A DNA stretch of 64,000 bases from Diplocloster agilis (lineage in GTDB: Bacteria > Bacillota > Clostridia > Lachnospirales > Lachnospiraceae), in contig NZ_JAHQCW010000006.1 in assembly GCF_019042275.1 (NCBI RefSeq), forward strand, positions 1 through 64,000, written 5' to 3'. The notes under the pieces are model-generated. The model did not search any database, was not told where the DNA came from, and saw only the letters and a program-made list of their open reading frames with translations. This document shows, piece after piece, positions 34,318 to 43,008 of the stretch (position 1 is the first letter of the stretch; every line of letters begins with the position of its first letter). The translations under genes and the position numbers were made by a program.

Positions 34318-34479
34318 TTACTCCTGATTCCATTTTCTTAATTGCTCAATTTTGATCGTGGGATCAAAGCCCTGGTCCTTTCCCATTTGACTCAGCATAT
34401 CACACGGAAATTCCGCACATTGGCCGCAGTGGTCCAGACCATGTCCCTCGCAATAGGATTTTATCCTACCGGAAATCAT
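34318..34479 (-). pseudogene. C-terminal remnant of a DUF3795 protein
   Basis: A 53-codon ORF whose product begins MISGRIKSYCEGHGLDHCGQ and continues CAEFPCDML, with cysteines at 10, 18, 21 and 26. This is the C-terminal cysteine region of DUF3795 proteins; the N-terminal cysteine cluster of a complete gene (about 100-120 residues) is absent and the sequence upstream is very AT-rich non-coding DNA. Probably a truncated gene, though a short expressed protein cannot be excluded. Confidence 0.55.
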
Positions 34480-34518
34480 TGTCAATCAAAAATACTGCTT
34501 GCTATTTATTCTCATTTA

Positions 34519-34561
34519 TGATAATATTATCACATTAATAATATTATCATTTGATAATATT
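34519..34561. promoter_or_regulatory. Tandem palindromic operators before the HTH-ABC operon
   Basis: A perfect 14-bp palindrome TGATAATATTATCA (34519-34532) is followed by a perfect inverted repeat of 10-bp arms AATATTATCA and TGATAATATT with a 2-bp centre (34540-34561). They share the core GATAATATTATC and lie about 80-120 bp before the regulator gene, which probably binds them. Confidence 0.7.
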
Positions 34562-34641
34562 TTATATCCGTAATTAACGGATTAGGATACGAGATGTTAT
34601 TTTGTTTAACAAATGAGAAACCTATGGAAGGAGGATGCTGA

Positions 34642-35178
34642 TTGATTGAAAAATTAATGGATGCATTTGTCAACCCGGTAAAAAGTAAACTGCTGCTGGA
34701 AATTTATACGCGCCAAAAAATGACCACAAAGGAATTATCCGCCGCTTTACCCGATATTCCACAGGCTACCCTGTACCGTCACTTGAACCGCATGTTAACA
34801 GACGGATTGATCGAGGTCGTTGAGGAAAATAAAATTCGTGGCGTGACGGAAAAGGTGTACGGGATCGCTTTTGACTTCGACTCCGTCGGGAAGAAATTGT
34901 TCGAGAAAAATCCCAGCGCCACACTGCTGCAGATGTTTACGCAGTATATGATGGCGTTTTTACAGGAATTCAAAGACTATTCCAGGCGCGGGAAGATCGA
35001 TCCGGAGAAGGAGCCGTTCAGCTTTACCGTATGTCCCTGCTACGCTTCCCCGGAGGAAATCAAAGACGCCTTAACCAAAATTGGCGAGATTCTGACGCCG
35101 CTGCTTCAAAATCCGTCCACACCGGACCGGAAAATGCACTCATTCGGCGTGATCCTCACGCCGCCGAAGGAACTCTGA
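34642..35178 (+). CDS. Winged-helix regulator of the ABC exporter operon
   Basis: 178 residues, TTG start after GGAGGATGCTGA. N-terminal ArsR-like winged helix (MTTKELSAALPDIPQATLYRHLNRMLTDGLIEVV, about residues 23-56) and a C-terminal helical/alpha-beta part with the CPCY motif (about 131-134). It is 29 bp upstream of the ABC ATPase gene. Tandem palindromes upstream suggest autoregulation. Confidence 0.87.
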   Translation: MIEKLMDAFVNPVKSKLLLEIYTRQKMTTKELSAALPDIPQATLYRHLNRMLTDGLIEVVEENKIRGVTEKVYGIAFDFDSVGKKLFEKNPSATLLQMFTQYMMAFLQEFKDYSRRGKIDPEKEPFSFTVCPCYASPEEIKDALTKIGEILTPLLQNPSTPDRKMHSFGVILTPPKEL

Positions 35179-35207
35179 AACCCTAGTCTTCAAAGGAGGT
35201 ACTGATA

Positions 35208-35936
35208 TTGGCTGCTGATATACTCACAATCCGGCATTTAACCAAGACATATAATAAGGAAAAGAAAGCGGTTGATGATTTGAGCCTGACCGTACAGGCC
35301 GGAGATATCTACGGATTCATCGGACACAACGGCGCCGGGAAGACCACTACGATCCGTGCGGTTACAGGGGTTATGGATTTTGATCAGGGCGAAATCTTCA
35401 TCTGCGGACATTCTGTCAAAAAAGACTCTGTCCAATGTAAATCCATGACCGCTTATATACCAGATAATCCCGATTTGTATGAGCATTTAACCGGAATTCA
35501 GTATCTGAATTTTATCGGGGATATTTTTCAGGTGCCAAGGCAGGAACGGGAAGAACGGATCCGGCATTACGGGGATTTGCTGGAACTGACCCCGAATCTG
35601 GGTGATCTGATCTCCTCCTACTCCCATGGGATGAAGCAGAAAACCGCCATTATATCCGCCTTTTTGCATCAGCCCAGGCTGCTTGTCCTGGATGAACCTT
35701 TTGTCGGCCTGGACCCCAAGGCATCCTTCGATCTGAAAAATATGATGCATGAGCTCTGCGGAAAAGGCAGCGCCATCTTTTTCTCCACCCATGTATTGGA
35801 GGTAGCCGAAAAGCTCTGTAACAAGATCGCCATCATAAAGAACGGAAAACTGATCGCCAGCGGTAACACACAGGATGTCCGCGGAGACAGCAGCCTGGAA
35901 GAGGTATTTCTGGAGGTGGTGGATCATGATGCGTAA
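35208..35936 (+). CDS. ABC transporter ATPase
   Basis: 242 residues, TTG start after AAAGGAGG. Walker A GHNGAGKTTT, signature SSYSHGMKQKTAIISA, Walker B LLVLDEPFVGLDP. This is the CcmA/DrrA-type ATPase of ABC-2 exporters. It overlaps the permease gene by 11 bp and follows the regulator. Confidence 0.93.
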   Translation: MAADILTIRHLTKTYNKEKKAVDDLSLTVQAGDIYGFIGHNGAGKTTTIRAVTGVMDFDQGEIFICGHSVKKDSVQCKSMTAYIPDNPDLYEHLTGIQYLNFIGDIFQVPRQEREERIRHYGDLLELTPNLGDLISSYSHGMKQKTAIISAFLHQPRLLVLDEPFVGLDPKASFDLKNMMHELCGKGSAIFFSTHVLEVAEKLCNKIAIIKNGKLIASGNTQDVRGDSSLEEVFLEVVDHDA

Positions 35937-37503
35937 ATGCGCTCTGCTCTTTAAAATACAGCTGCTCCAGCAGTTTGGTATCAACCGCCTGATCCATTCC
36001 GGCACTTCCAGGGAGAAAAGGCGGATGCTCCTTTTGTTCATTGGCGGTGTGCTGCTGGCTCTGCTGTTGGCCGGCTACAGCGCCGGAGCCGCATACGGGT
36101 ACGTGTATCTGGGTCTGGAAGATTTACTGCCTTCCATGATGATTTTGATTTCCGCTATGATTACCCTGGTCACTACTTTTCTAAAAGGAAACGGCATTTT
36201 ATTCGGATTTCATGACTATGATATGATCATGTCGCTGCCGGTCACCAGTTTTACCGTGGTTCTAAGCCGGATGGCCAGTGTCTATGGAATGAATCTGCTC
36301 TTTAACCTGGTCGCTTTAGTACCCGCCGGGATTGTTTACGGCAGCGCTGCGGAGCTCTCTTTTTCCAGTTGGGTCATGCTGTTTTTCCTGCTGTTTCTGG
36401 CGCCGCTGCTGCCGTTGGCTGCAGCTACACTGCTCTGTATCCTGATCACTGCCGTATCGCTGCGCTTCCGGCACCGGAACCTGGTAACCATTTTGTTAAG
36501 CCTGACTCTCATCTTTTTGTTTCTGGCCGGCAGTATGCAGACGTCCCAGTGGGATTCCCGGGATATAACGGCACTGGGAAAAGCCGCCGGTGACGCGGTA
36601 AATCACTACTATCCGCCCGCTTCTCTGGTGTCCAAAGCCGTCGTCAGTTCCTCCTGGGCGGATTTCGGGCTGTTTACTCTGCTATCCATCGCAGGAGCGC
36701 TTCTGCTGCTGGCTGTCCTGTCTCTTTTTTATACCAGACTGAACACACTGCTTGGGGCGGTACACACCAGGGGCGGTTATCAGTTAAAAGAACTTCGGGT
36801 GTCCACACCGTTCCGGGCGCTGTTTTCCAAAGAACTCCGCCGATATTTCTCTTGTTCCATTTATGTGCTGAATACCGTCATGGGCGTTTTGCTTCTTCTG
36901 GCGCTTTCCATTGCTCTGGTCTTCTTTGATCCGAGTCAGCTGGAAGACTTGCTCAACCTGCCCGGAGCCGGTCAGTGGTTCCGTTCACTGGCGCCGTTAA
37001 TTCCGCTGTTTTTTATCGGGCTCTCCCCCACGACCAACAGTTCCATCTCTCTGGAGGGTAAGAACCGCTGGATTATTTATTCTGCGCCGGTTGAGACCAT
37101 AACGGTCTTTGTTTCGAAAATCGCTGTAAACTTAATCCTATTCTTGCCCTGCGTACTGGTCAGCAGCCTCCTGCTGGCTCTGGGGTTAAAAACCGGACTT
37201 TTGAACACCCTGCTCCTGTTCGCATTGCCCGTTGTATATACATTTTTTATCTCCGTCGCGGGCCTTATGATCAATTTAAAGTTCCCGCTTTATGACTGGG
37301 AAAGCGAATACGCGGTAGTCAAACGCGGAACCGCCGTACTCGTCTCTATGCTGCTTGGCTTTTTGACTACTCTGGTTCCAATCGCGGCCGCCATCCTGTT
37401 CCAGAACCCTTTGGCCGTTACCGCCGTATTTACTCTGCTGTACGCTGCGTTAACCTTATGGATCTACCAAAGGCTTAAGGCCGTGAAACTTTTTGTCGCA
37501 TGA
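35926..37503 (+). CDS. ABC-2-like exporter permease
   Basis: 525 residues, about twelve hydrophobic helices in two groups separated by a soluble stretch (about 270-300). Start taken as the ATG at 35926, after GGAGGTGG inside the ATPase end. Together with the two upstream genes it forms a regulated exporter operon; substrate unknown. The open frame starts earlier, but that part overlaps the ATPase in another frame. Confidence 0.85.
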   Translation: MMRKCALLFKIQLLQQFGINRLIHSGTSREKRRMLLLFIGGVLLALLLAGYSAGAAYGYVYLGLEDLLPSMMILISAMITLVTTFLKGNGILFGFHDYDMIMSLPVTSFTVVLSRMASVYGMNLLFNLVALVPAGIVYGSAAELSFSSWVMLFFLLFLAPLLPLAAATLLCILITAVSLRFRHRNLVTILLSLTLIFLFLAGSMQTSQWDSRDITALGKAAGDAVNHYYPPASLVSKAVVSSSWADFGLFTLLSIAGALLLLAVLSLFYTRLNTLLGAVHTRGGYQLKELRVSTPFRALFSKELRRYFSCSIYVLNTVMGVLLLLALSIALVFFDPSQLEDLLNLPGAGQWFRSLAPLIPLFFIGLSPTTNSSISLEGKNRWIIYSAPVETITVFVSKIAVNLILFLPCVLVSSLLLALGLKTGLLNTLLLFALPVVYTFFISVAGLMINLKFPLYDWESEYAVVKRGTAVLVSMLLGFLTTLVPIAAAILFQNPLAVTAVFTLLYAALTLWIYQRLKAVKLFVA

Positions 37504-37702
37504 CCCTGTTTTTTCCTGTAATATCACATCTGGCTGGAGGAGGATTCATGGGTTATATTCGGAAATTTTTATAAGGATTTTGGAATAACTTAAGATGTTT
37601 TCAGATTCTTTAAGATTTTCGACACAATTTGAACATACTTTGCAGTTATAATGTATTTAGATAGTTGATTACACACTCACTATCTCCCCCCTCATAAAGT
37701 GT

Positions 37703-37740
37703 ACAAAAGAATGTGCCTCACGGCACATTCTTTTGTTTTA
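37703..37740. terminator. Bidirectional terminator between the exporter and HAD genes
   Basis: A perfect stem ACAAAAGAATGTGCC with GGCACATTCTTTTGT, 4-nt loop TCAC, with T-rich sequence on the plus side and A-rich on the other. It serves both convergent operons. Confidence 0.8.
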
Positions 37741-37770
37741 AGCGGCTTTCTGTTATTTTGTACGGCAGCA

Positions 37771-38562
37771 TCACAGGATAACCGCCCGGTATAGCTGTTC
37801 TACATTTTCAAAACAGTAGGTAGGCTTATAAGGAGTATCCGCCAAATCTTCCTGTTTTGCTTCCCCGGTCAGAAGCACGCAGGTTTCCACCCCCGCCTCG
37901 ATTCCACAGGCAATATCGGTGTAGAGCCGGTCGCCCACCACCAGTGTTTCCGCGCTTGTGAAACCGGTCTGCTTCAGACAGATATCCACGATTTTCCGGT
38001 TCGGCTTACCGATATATTCGGGCCGCCTTCCGGCCGCGTCATACAGCATGTTACAGATAGCGCCGCAGTCCGGTATGAAACCAAAAGGAGCCGGGCAGCA
38101 CAGATCCGGGTTTGTGGCTACATAATCTATCTTCTCCCGGAATAAAAGCTCACAGGCCTTTTCCAGTTTTTCATAGGTCAGTTCATTATCATATCCCACT
38201 ACCACACATTCCGTATCCGGCTCTGCCTCTTCCGTGACCCGCAGTCCCCAGCCTTTTAGCTCCTGCACAAAAGAACGTGTCCCCAGTACAAACAACTTTT
38301 TTCCGTCGTAGCGTTCTTTCAGATAGAGACACGCCGCATAGGCAGCGGTCACAAAGTGTTCTTCCGGAACTGCCAGGTCCCACTTCTTGAACTTTTTCAC
38401 ATAATCCTTCCGGCTTTTGGTGGAATTGTTGGTAATATAAAGGGCCTTCCCCCCGATGCCGGTGATATGCTCCAGCAGCTCCCTGGTGCCGGGGAGCAGT
38501 TCATCCCCCACCGCTATGGTTCCGTCAATATCAAATAAAAACAATTTCTTTTCTTTTAACAT
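37771..38562 (-). CDS. HAD-IIA family sugar phosphatase (NagD/AraL-like)
   Basis: 263 residues. HAD motif I FDIDGTIAVGD (about 10-20), motif II ITNNSTKS, lysine motif IGKPNRK and motif IV VGDRLYTDIACGIEAG. NagD/AraL enzymes dephosphorylate small sugar phosphates. The ATG at 38562 lies behind GTGAGG in the tail of the upstream AraM-like gene; the same araL-araM order is known in Bacillus. Substrate may be a glycerol or sugar phosphate. Confidence 0.9.
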   Translation of the reverse strand: MLKEKKLFLFDIDGTIAVGDELLPGTRELLEHITGIGGKALYITNNSTKSRKDYVKKFKKWDLAVPEEHFVTAAYAACLYLKERYDGKKLFVLGTRSFVQELKGWGLRVTEEAEPDTECVVVGYDNELTYEKLEKACELLFREKIDYVATNPDLCCPAPFGFIPDCGAICNMLYDAAGRRPEYIGKPNRKIVDICLKQTGFTSAETLVVGDRLYTDIACGIEAGVETCVLLTGEAKQEDLADTPYKPTYCFENVEQLYRAVIL

Positions 38563-38570
38563 AAAAAACC

Positions 38571-39929
38571 TCACATCCCGAATTCTGCCGTCAGGCGGTC
38601 TGCAAATTCCTCATTCAAGCCCAGGTCAAACAGGATCTGCAGAAGTCCGAACCGGTTTCTCAGTTCCTTGGCATACAGCACACTATTTTTTACCATGGAT
38701 GCGTCCACACCGATCTCCGCCGGTGTGACGGGCGCGCCGATCCCCTTTAAAACCGCGCTGATCTCTTCCGCCTTCGGCAGGGCACGGATCAATTTTAATA
38801 CCTCGTCCCAATTCGCTTCCATCTGGCCGATCCTGCTGAGGACCACCTGCGGATCGTTCTTGTGCACCCGTTCTTCCAGGCGGATCACTTCCCCGGCCGC
38901 CGGTCCATACGCCTTTCGGATCTTTTCTTTCCAATTTTCCAGATCAAAGCTTCGCGCCTTCGCCCGGGCCTTTTCAAAATCTATGGGCGTATCCGCCAGC
39001 ATCTCGTAGAGTTTCAGCGCGCTGATGGTACCGATTCCCACTTTGGTCCCATGGAGCACGGCCGGACGGTTCTGAAATAAGAACATCATCTCCCAGTAAT
39101 GGGATAAATGATGCTCGCTTCCCGATGCCGGGCGGGAATTCCCCACATAACTGATCGCGATGCCGGACAGGGTCAATCCGTTCATAACCGCTTCCACTGC
39201 CTTCGGCTCCCGTTCACGAACCAGATCCGCGTTTTCCATAATGACCCGAATGGAATTTAGCACCATCTCTTCCACATAACCGCAGTAATACTCTCCCTGA
39301 AGCAGGTGGGAAATCTTCCAGTCCGTTAAACAGACATATTTGCCCAGAATATCCCCGACGCCCGCCGCGATCATCGGCATGGGCGCGGTGCGCAGAACGT
39401 CCACATCCCCGATTACGCCTTTGGGCGTATGAACCTCGTATGTAGTCTTTAACTGATTCGTAATCATAGCCGCCACATTGGAGGAAAATCCATCCATGGA
39501 AGGAGCCGATCCCACCACGAAATAGTCCAGTCCCATTTTATAGCTGATATATTTACAAAGATCATTCAGGGTACCGCTTCCGACCCCGACGACTGCGTCA
39601 AAGCCCGGGTCCGCCGCCACCGTAAGCCGGCCGATCGCCCGCTCCTCCGGAACCAGAGCCGTATCCTGATAGACAAAAGTGTCCACGGTAAAACCCGCGG
39701 TTTCGAGAACCGACGCGGTATAAGAGCCGGCCGCTTCCCATGTATTTACATCCGCCACCACCAGCAGCTTTTTATAGTTGTATTTTTTTAGAATCCCGGG
39801 CAGCTTTTGAATCGCCCCGCTTCCGATTTCCAGTTCCATCAGATCTGTGCCATGGGCTCTGTTACAGGCGCAGTCCGGTCTTCCCTTCAAATATTCCTTC
39901 AACTCCATCGACTCTCTCAAGTCTATCAC
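38571..39929 (-). CDS. sn-glycerol-1-phosphate dehydrogenase (AraM/EgsA family)
   Basis: Up to 452 residues. NAD-binding GVGSGTLNDLCKY (about 115-127), substrate/metal segments GSAPSMDGFSS and SGSEHHLSHYWEM. The family reduces dihydroxyacetone phosphate to sn-glycerol-1-phosphate. It is longer than Bacillus AraM by an N-terminal piece with two cysteines (PDCACNRAH). The start is uncertain: GTG at 39929, TTG at 39920 or ATG at 39908. It couples into the AraL-like gene. Confidence 0.88.
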   Translation of the reverse strand: MIDLRESMELKEYLKGRPDCACNRAHGTDLMELEIGSGAIQKLPGILKKYNYKKLLVVADVNTWEAAGSYTASVLETAGFTVDTFVYQDTALVPEERAIGRLTVAADPGFDAVVGVGSGTLNDLCKYISYKMGLDYFVVGSAPSMDGFSSNVAAMITNQLKTTYEVHTPKGVIGDVDVLRTAPMPMIAAGVGDILGKYVCLTDWKISHLLQGEYYCGYVEEMVLNSIRVIMENADLVREREPKAVEAVMNGLTLSGIAISYVGNSRPASGSEHHLSHYWEMMFLFQNRPAVLHGTKVGIGTISALKLYEMLADTPIDFEKARAKARSFDLENWKEKIRKAYGPAAGEVIRLEERVHKNDPQVVLSRIGQMEANWDEVLKLIRALPKAEEISAVLKGIGAPVTPAEIGVDASMVKNSVLYAKELRNRFGLLQILFDLGLNEEFADRLTAEFGM

Positions 39930-40315
39930 CCTCTCTTATCATCGTTTTTCTTGATTGTAACATAAAATGAACCGCCGTCAAGAACAGAAGCCCTGTACTA
40001 TTCTGTTATTAATAAAATCCATGTTAATTATTATTAATAAATCTCTGTTGAAGCCTGACTCCCCCTCCTTGCCTGTACAGAGGAGGGACGGGTATATCGT
40101 AGTTTTTGAACAGACTTGGCTGTGTATTTTGTTCCTTGCTGATTCTTTTCCGGTAGATGCGTTTCGTTAACCGGCAGACCATCGCTTGTTTATTATTAAT
40201 AATCTGTCTTACTTATTTATTTTTTCTTTCGAGCCGCTAAGTGCTCATAGCAAAATAATAGGGCTGCTGCAAAAAAACCGCTGCAGCAACCCGATATTTC
40301 ATTCATATGTACTCT
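39930..40315. other. Intergenic region
   Basis: About 386 bp with no convincing gene. It holds a small GC stem CCCTCCTT/AGGAGGG near 40070-40090 and, at its right end, a terminator-like hairpin for the next gene. Confidence 0.45.
40250..40293 (-). terminator. Probable terminator of the zinc-ribbon membrane gene
   Basis: Stem GGGTTGCTGCA with TGCAGCAGCCC on the minus strand, followed by TATTATTTTG. It lies 23 bp past the stop; the U-tract is interrupted. Confidence 0.6.
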
Positions 40316-41326
40316 TTATAGCGATACACCATCCGCCGGATCTTTTTCTCCACGGTCCTCGCTGGTAAATGCCGCATAATCCGAAAATCCATCCGTCGTA
40401 CCATAAGGAGTGACTGTCGCCATAACCTGATCCATCGTTTTCACTTCGGTTCCGGCTGTTCTGGAGATTCTTCCCCAGGCAATCCAGATACCAAGCGCAA
40501 CAAAGAGGAAGGATGTGAGTGCGTCCATCGTCATAGCAGTCCAAACGCTGGGTTCTAACAGGGACGCCCATACGATCTGTATCGCCTCCGATATAAGGAA
40601 CCCTTCTGCTACTATATAATAAGCCAGAAGCAGCATCTCAATCATATAGACGCTTAAAACAGATAAAATGACCGTCAAAACGATCACTACTTTATTCATT
40701 TTACCCTTCAGCAGCTTATATCCATAATAAATGCACAGCGGAATCAGCGCAAACAGGAGCGCGTATATCTTCTCAACCAGCACCACGCTTAAAAAGGAAG
40801 GAAGCACACCGACGATTGCACCCAGGATACCACCGATAATTCCGGTAAAATAATTTCCCTCACTGACGCTCTTCTGCGCCTTGTTCTTAACATGGGACAC
40901 GACCTGTTCCATACAGCTCCTATGAGCCGCTTCATAGCCGCCTTTATAGGCAACCAGAATGTCACAGCCGGAATTTCCGCAGACCGGACAATTTTTGGAC
41001 GGCGCCACACTGCGCCTTCTCAAAGCTTCCGTTACCGCGTTCACAGCTCCCTGGAAGGCCTGCTGGTAATCCGCATCTTTTAATACCAAGGTAAAACACA
41101 GATGTCCGTTTTCGTACATAAAGTAATACTTCTTGCCCAGTTCTGATTTCAAATCCTTAACCAGAGCTTTCCACTCGGTTACCGGAGCGGACATAATGAC
41201 TTTCCACTGCTTATTGGCGTTAAACTGAACTGCTGTGGGATAATCATTTTCTACACCATAAGCAATTTTATCTAATATCTTATACCCACGGCTGTTTAAA
41301 TATCCCTGAAATGTCTTTAGATTCAT
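40316..41326 (-). CDS. Membrane protein with cytoplasmic zinc-ribbon-like segment
   Basis: 336 residues, unknown family. The soluble N-terminal domain (1 to about 105) has mixed alpha/beta character; then a CPVCGNSGC segment and a later C (RSCMEQ) suggest a metal-binding ribbon (about 113-140), then about five hydrophobic helices between 158 and 290 and an acidic C-terminal tail. No signal peptide. The gene stands alone. Confidence 0.75.
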   Translation of the reverse strand: MNLKTFQGYLNSRGYKILDKIAYGVENDYPTAVQFNANKQWKVIMSAPVTEWKALVKDLKSELGKKYYFMYENGHLCFTLVLKDADYQQAFQGAVNAVTEALRRRSVAPSKNCPVCGNSGCDILVAYKGGYEAAHRSCMEQVVSHVKNKAQKSVSEGNYFTGIIGGILGAIVGVLPSFLSVVLVEKIYALLFALIPLCIYYGYKLLKGKMNKVVIVLTVILSVLSVYMIEMLLLAYYIVAEGFLISEAIQIVWASLLEPSVWTAMTMDALTSFLFVALGIWIAWGRISRTAGTEVKTMDQVMATVTPYGTTDGFSDYAAFTSEDRGEKDPADGVSL

Positions 41327-41488
41327 ATTTGAGTTCCCCCTCTCTTATAATTTATGAATCGGCATGTTAATATTATCACAAAGCTCGGTGGATACACAAC
41401 CCTAAGAAACTTAAAATTCCCTTAAGATTATGTAAAATTTTAACATTTTTATACATTTTTCGCATTTATAAGAAAATAACGGATTCCT

Positions 41489-42973
41489 TTAAATTAAATA
41501 ACGGATCAATTGGAACAGATAGGGAGTAATCCGAAACATCGCCGCCTTCTTTTTCGGCGCCTGCGCCACGGGCACGTCCGGATTCGGGGCATAAGTGCCG
41601 TCCGGATTCACCGCCAGGCTTTGCGCGTGCATAGCCATGATCTTCGCCTCCAGCTGATCCTGGAATTCCTCCCCGTCGATCACCAGCATGGTTTCCGTAT
41701 CGATGTAGGTGCTGCGCATATCCAGATTATAAGACCCGATCAGGGAAATATCCTCATCGATCAGCATCGATTTACCGTGAGAGGAATGATCACCCTGGAA
41801 TTCATAGATCTGCACGCCCGTTTTTATCACTTTTTTCTTCTGGAAAAGATAATCCGATCCGGCCATCAGATTATCCCCCACCGCCGGATTATTGATCTGC
41901 ATGTCAAACCGCTCAAGCCGCTCTCCCACCTCTGTCATCCCCGCATACATATCCTTGCTGAATGCCACATAGGGGGTCTGCACATAGGCCCTCTCCTTCG
42001 CCTGCAGCATCAGCTGCTGCAGCTGATACCAGACATAGGGCTGTTTGGAGTAGATATGAGTCGGATTATGAATCAGCGTGATCTTATCGGTGGGCAGCGT
42101 AAAGCTTTCATAATCCAATGGTCCGTCAAACAGCTCGGGCCGGTTCTTCTGAAGCTCCTGATAATGGTTGCAAAGACGTTCTTCCTCCGCCTTCACCTCA
42201 TCCGCGCGCCGCCCCGGCACACGGGCATATTCCGTTTTGCATACGCCCAGATTCCAGACTCCTTCATAATACGATAACGCCTGGGCAACGACGCTGTCCG
42301 TTCCCTCTTCACTGCCGCTCTTTGTATTATAGACCAGCACGTCCCTGTCATAGCTTAGATTTTTATCCGTATAATTGCCAAGAAAATAATCGAATGTATT
42401 TCTGCCGCCCGCCATCAGAAGCTTATCGTCCACAAGGATCAGTTTATCATGGAGCCTGCCGTTAATCGTCCAGGGCATCAGAAGGTTGGGCTTATTATAA
42501 AACCGGATCTCCAAATTCGGGTGGCTGCCGGCCGCGTAGAACATCGGAAGCTTTTTCATATGAATCATGCCGTACAGGCCGTCTACCAGTACCCTTACCT
42601 TGACTCCTCGGTCCGCCGCGTCAAGAAGCGCGGCAAAAATATCGTCGCAGCTGCCGCCCGGCCGGATATCAAATGTCGAAAGGGCGATCGTCTCCTTTGC
42701 CTCATTTATCATCAGTATTCTGGCATCCAGCGCTTCCTGGCTGGTCTCCACAACCACAGCCCGGTCTATTCCCGGCGAATCCTGTCCGTAAAATCTTGAA
42801 ATATCCAATTCCTTCTGCGCATCCGCCTTCACTTTCGGATGAAACATAAATGGCACCAGCGCTCCTGCCGCCACATATAAGATTACAATGATAATGATCC
42901 ACTTAATCACTTTTCCCGCCCGCTTTTTCTTGTTTGTCTGCATTATGTTTGTCTGCATTATGTTTGTCTGCAT
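41489..42973 (-). CDS. Phospholipase D superfamily protein (cardiolipin synthase-like)
   Basis: 494 residues. One N-terminal membrane helix (about 24-44) and two HKD motifs: HDKLILVDDKLLMAGGRN (about 219-236) and HGKSMLIDEDISLIGSYN (about 404-421). Both catalytic sites look complete. A role in phospholipid head-group transfer, such as cardiolipin synthesis, is likely but not certain. The N-terminus is MQTNI-MQTNI-MQTNKKKR, encoded by 15-bp tandem repeats, giving three possible ATG starts; the first follows GAGGAACTAT and is used here. Confidence 0.87.
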   Translation of the reverse strand: MQTNIMQTNIMQTNKKKRAGKVIKWIIIIVILYVAAGALVPFMFHPKVKADAQKELDISRFYGQDSPGIDRAVVVETSQEALDARILMINEAKETIALSTFDIRPGGSCDDIFAALLDAADRGVKVRVLVDGLYGMIHMKKLPMFYAAGSHPNLEIRFYNKPNLLMPWTINGRLHDKLILVDDKLLMAGGRNTFDYFLGNYTDKNLSYDRDVLVYNTKSGSEEGTDSVVAQALSYYEGVWNLGVCKTEYARVPGRRADEVKAEEERLCNHYQELQKNRPELFDGPLDYESFTLPTDKITLIHNPTHIYSKQPYVWYQLQQLMLQAKERAYVQTPYVAFSKDMYAGMTEVGERLERFDMQINNPAVGDNLMAGSDYLFQKKKVIKTGVQIYEFQGDHSSHGKSMLIDEDISLIGSYNLDMRSTYIDTETMLVIDGEEFQDQLEAKIMAMHAQSLAVNPDGTYAPNPDVPVAQAPKKKAAMFRITPYLFQLIRYLI

Positions 42974-43008
42974 ATAGTTCCTCTTCCTGATCTGCCGGTC
43001 CGGATCTG

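Noticed and set aside
37548-37574. An 8-codon ORF with a strong GGAGGAGG site after the exporter operon
   Set aside because: Too short to support; no downstream gene in the same direction that it could regulate.
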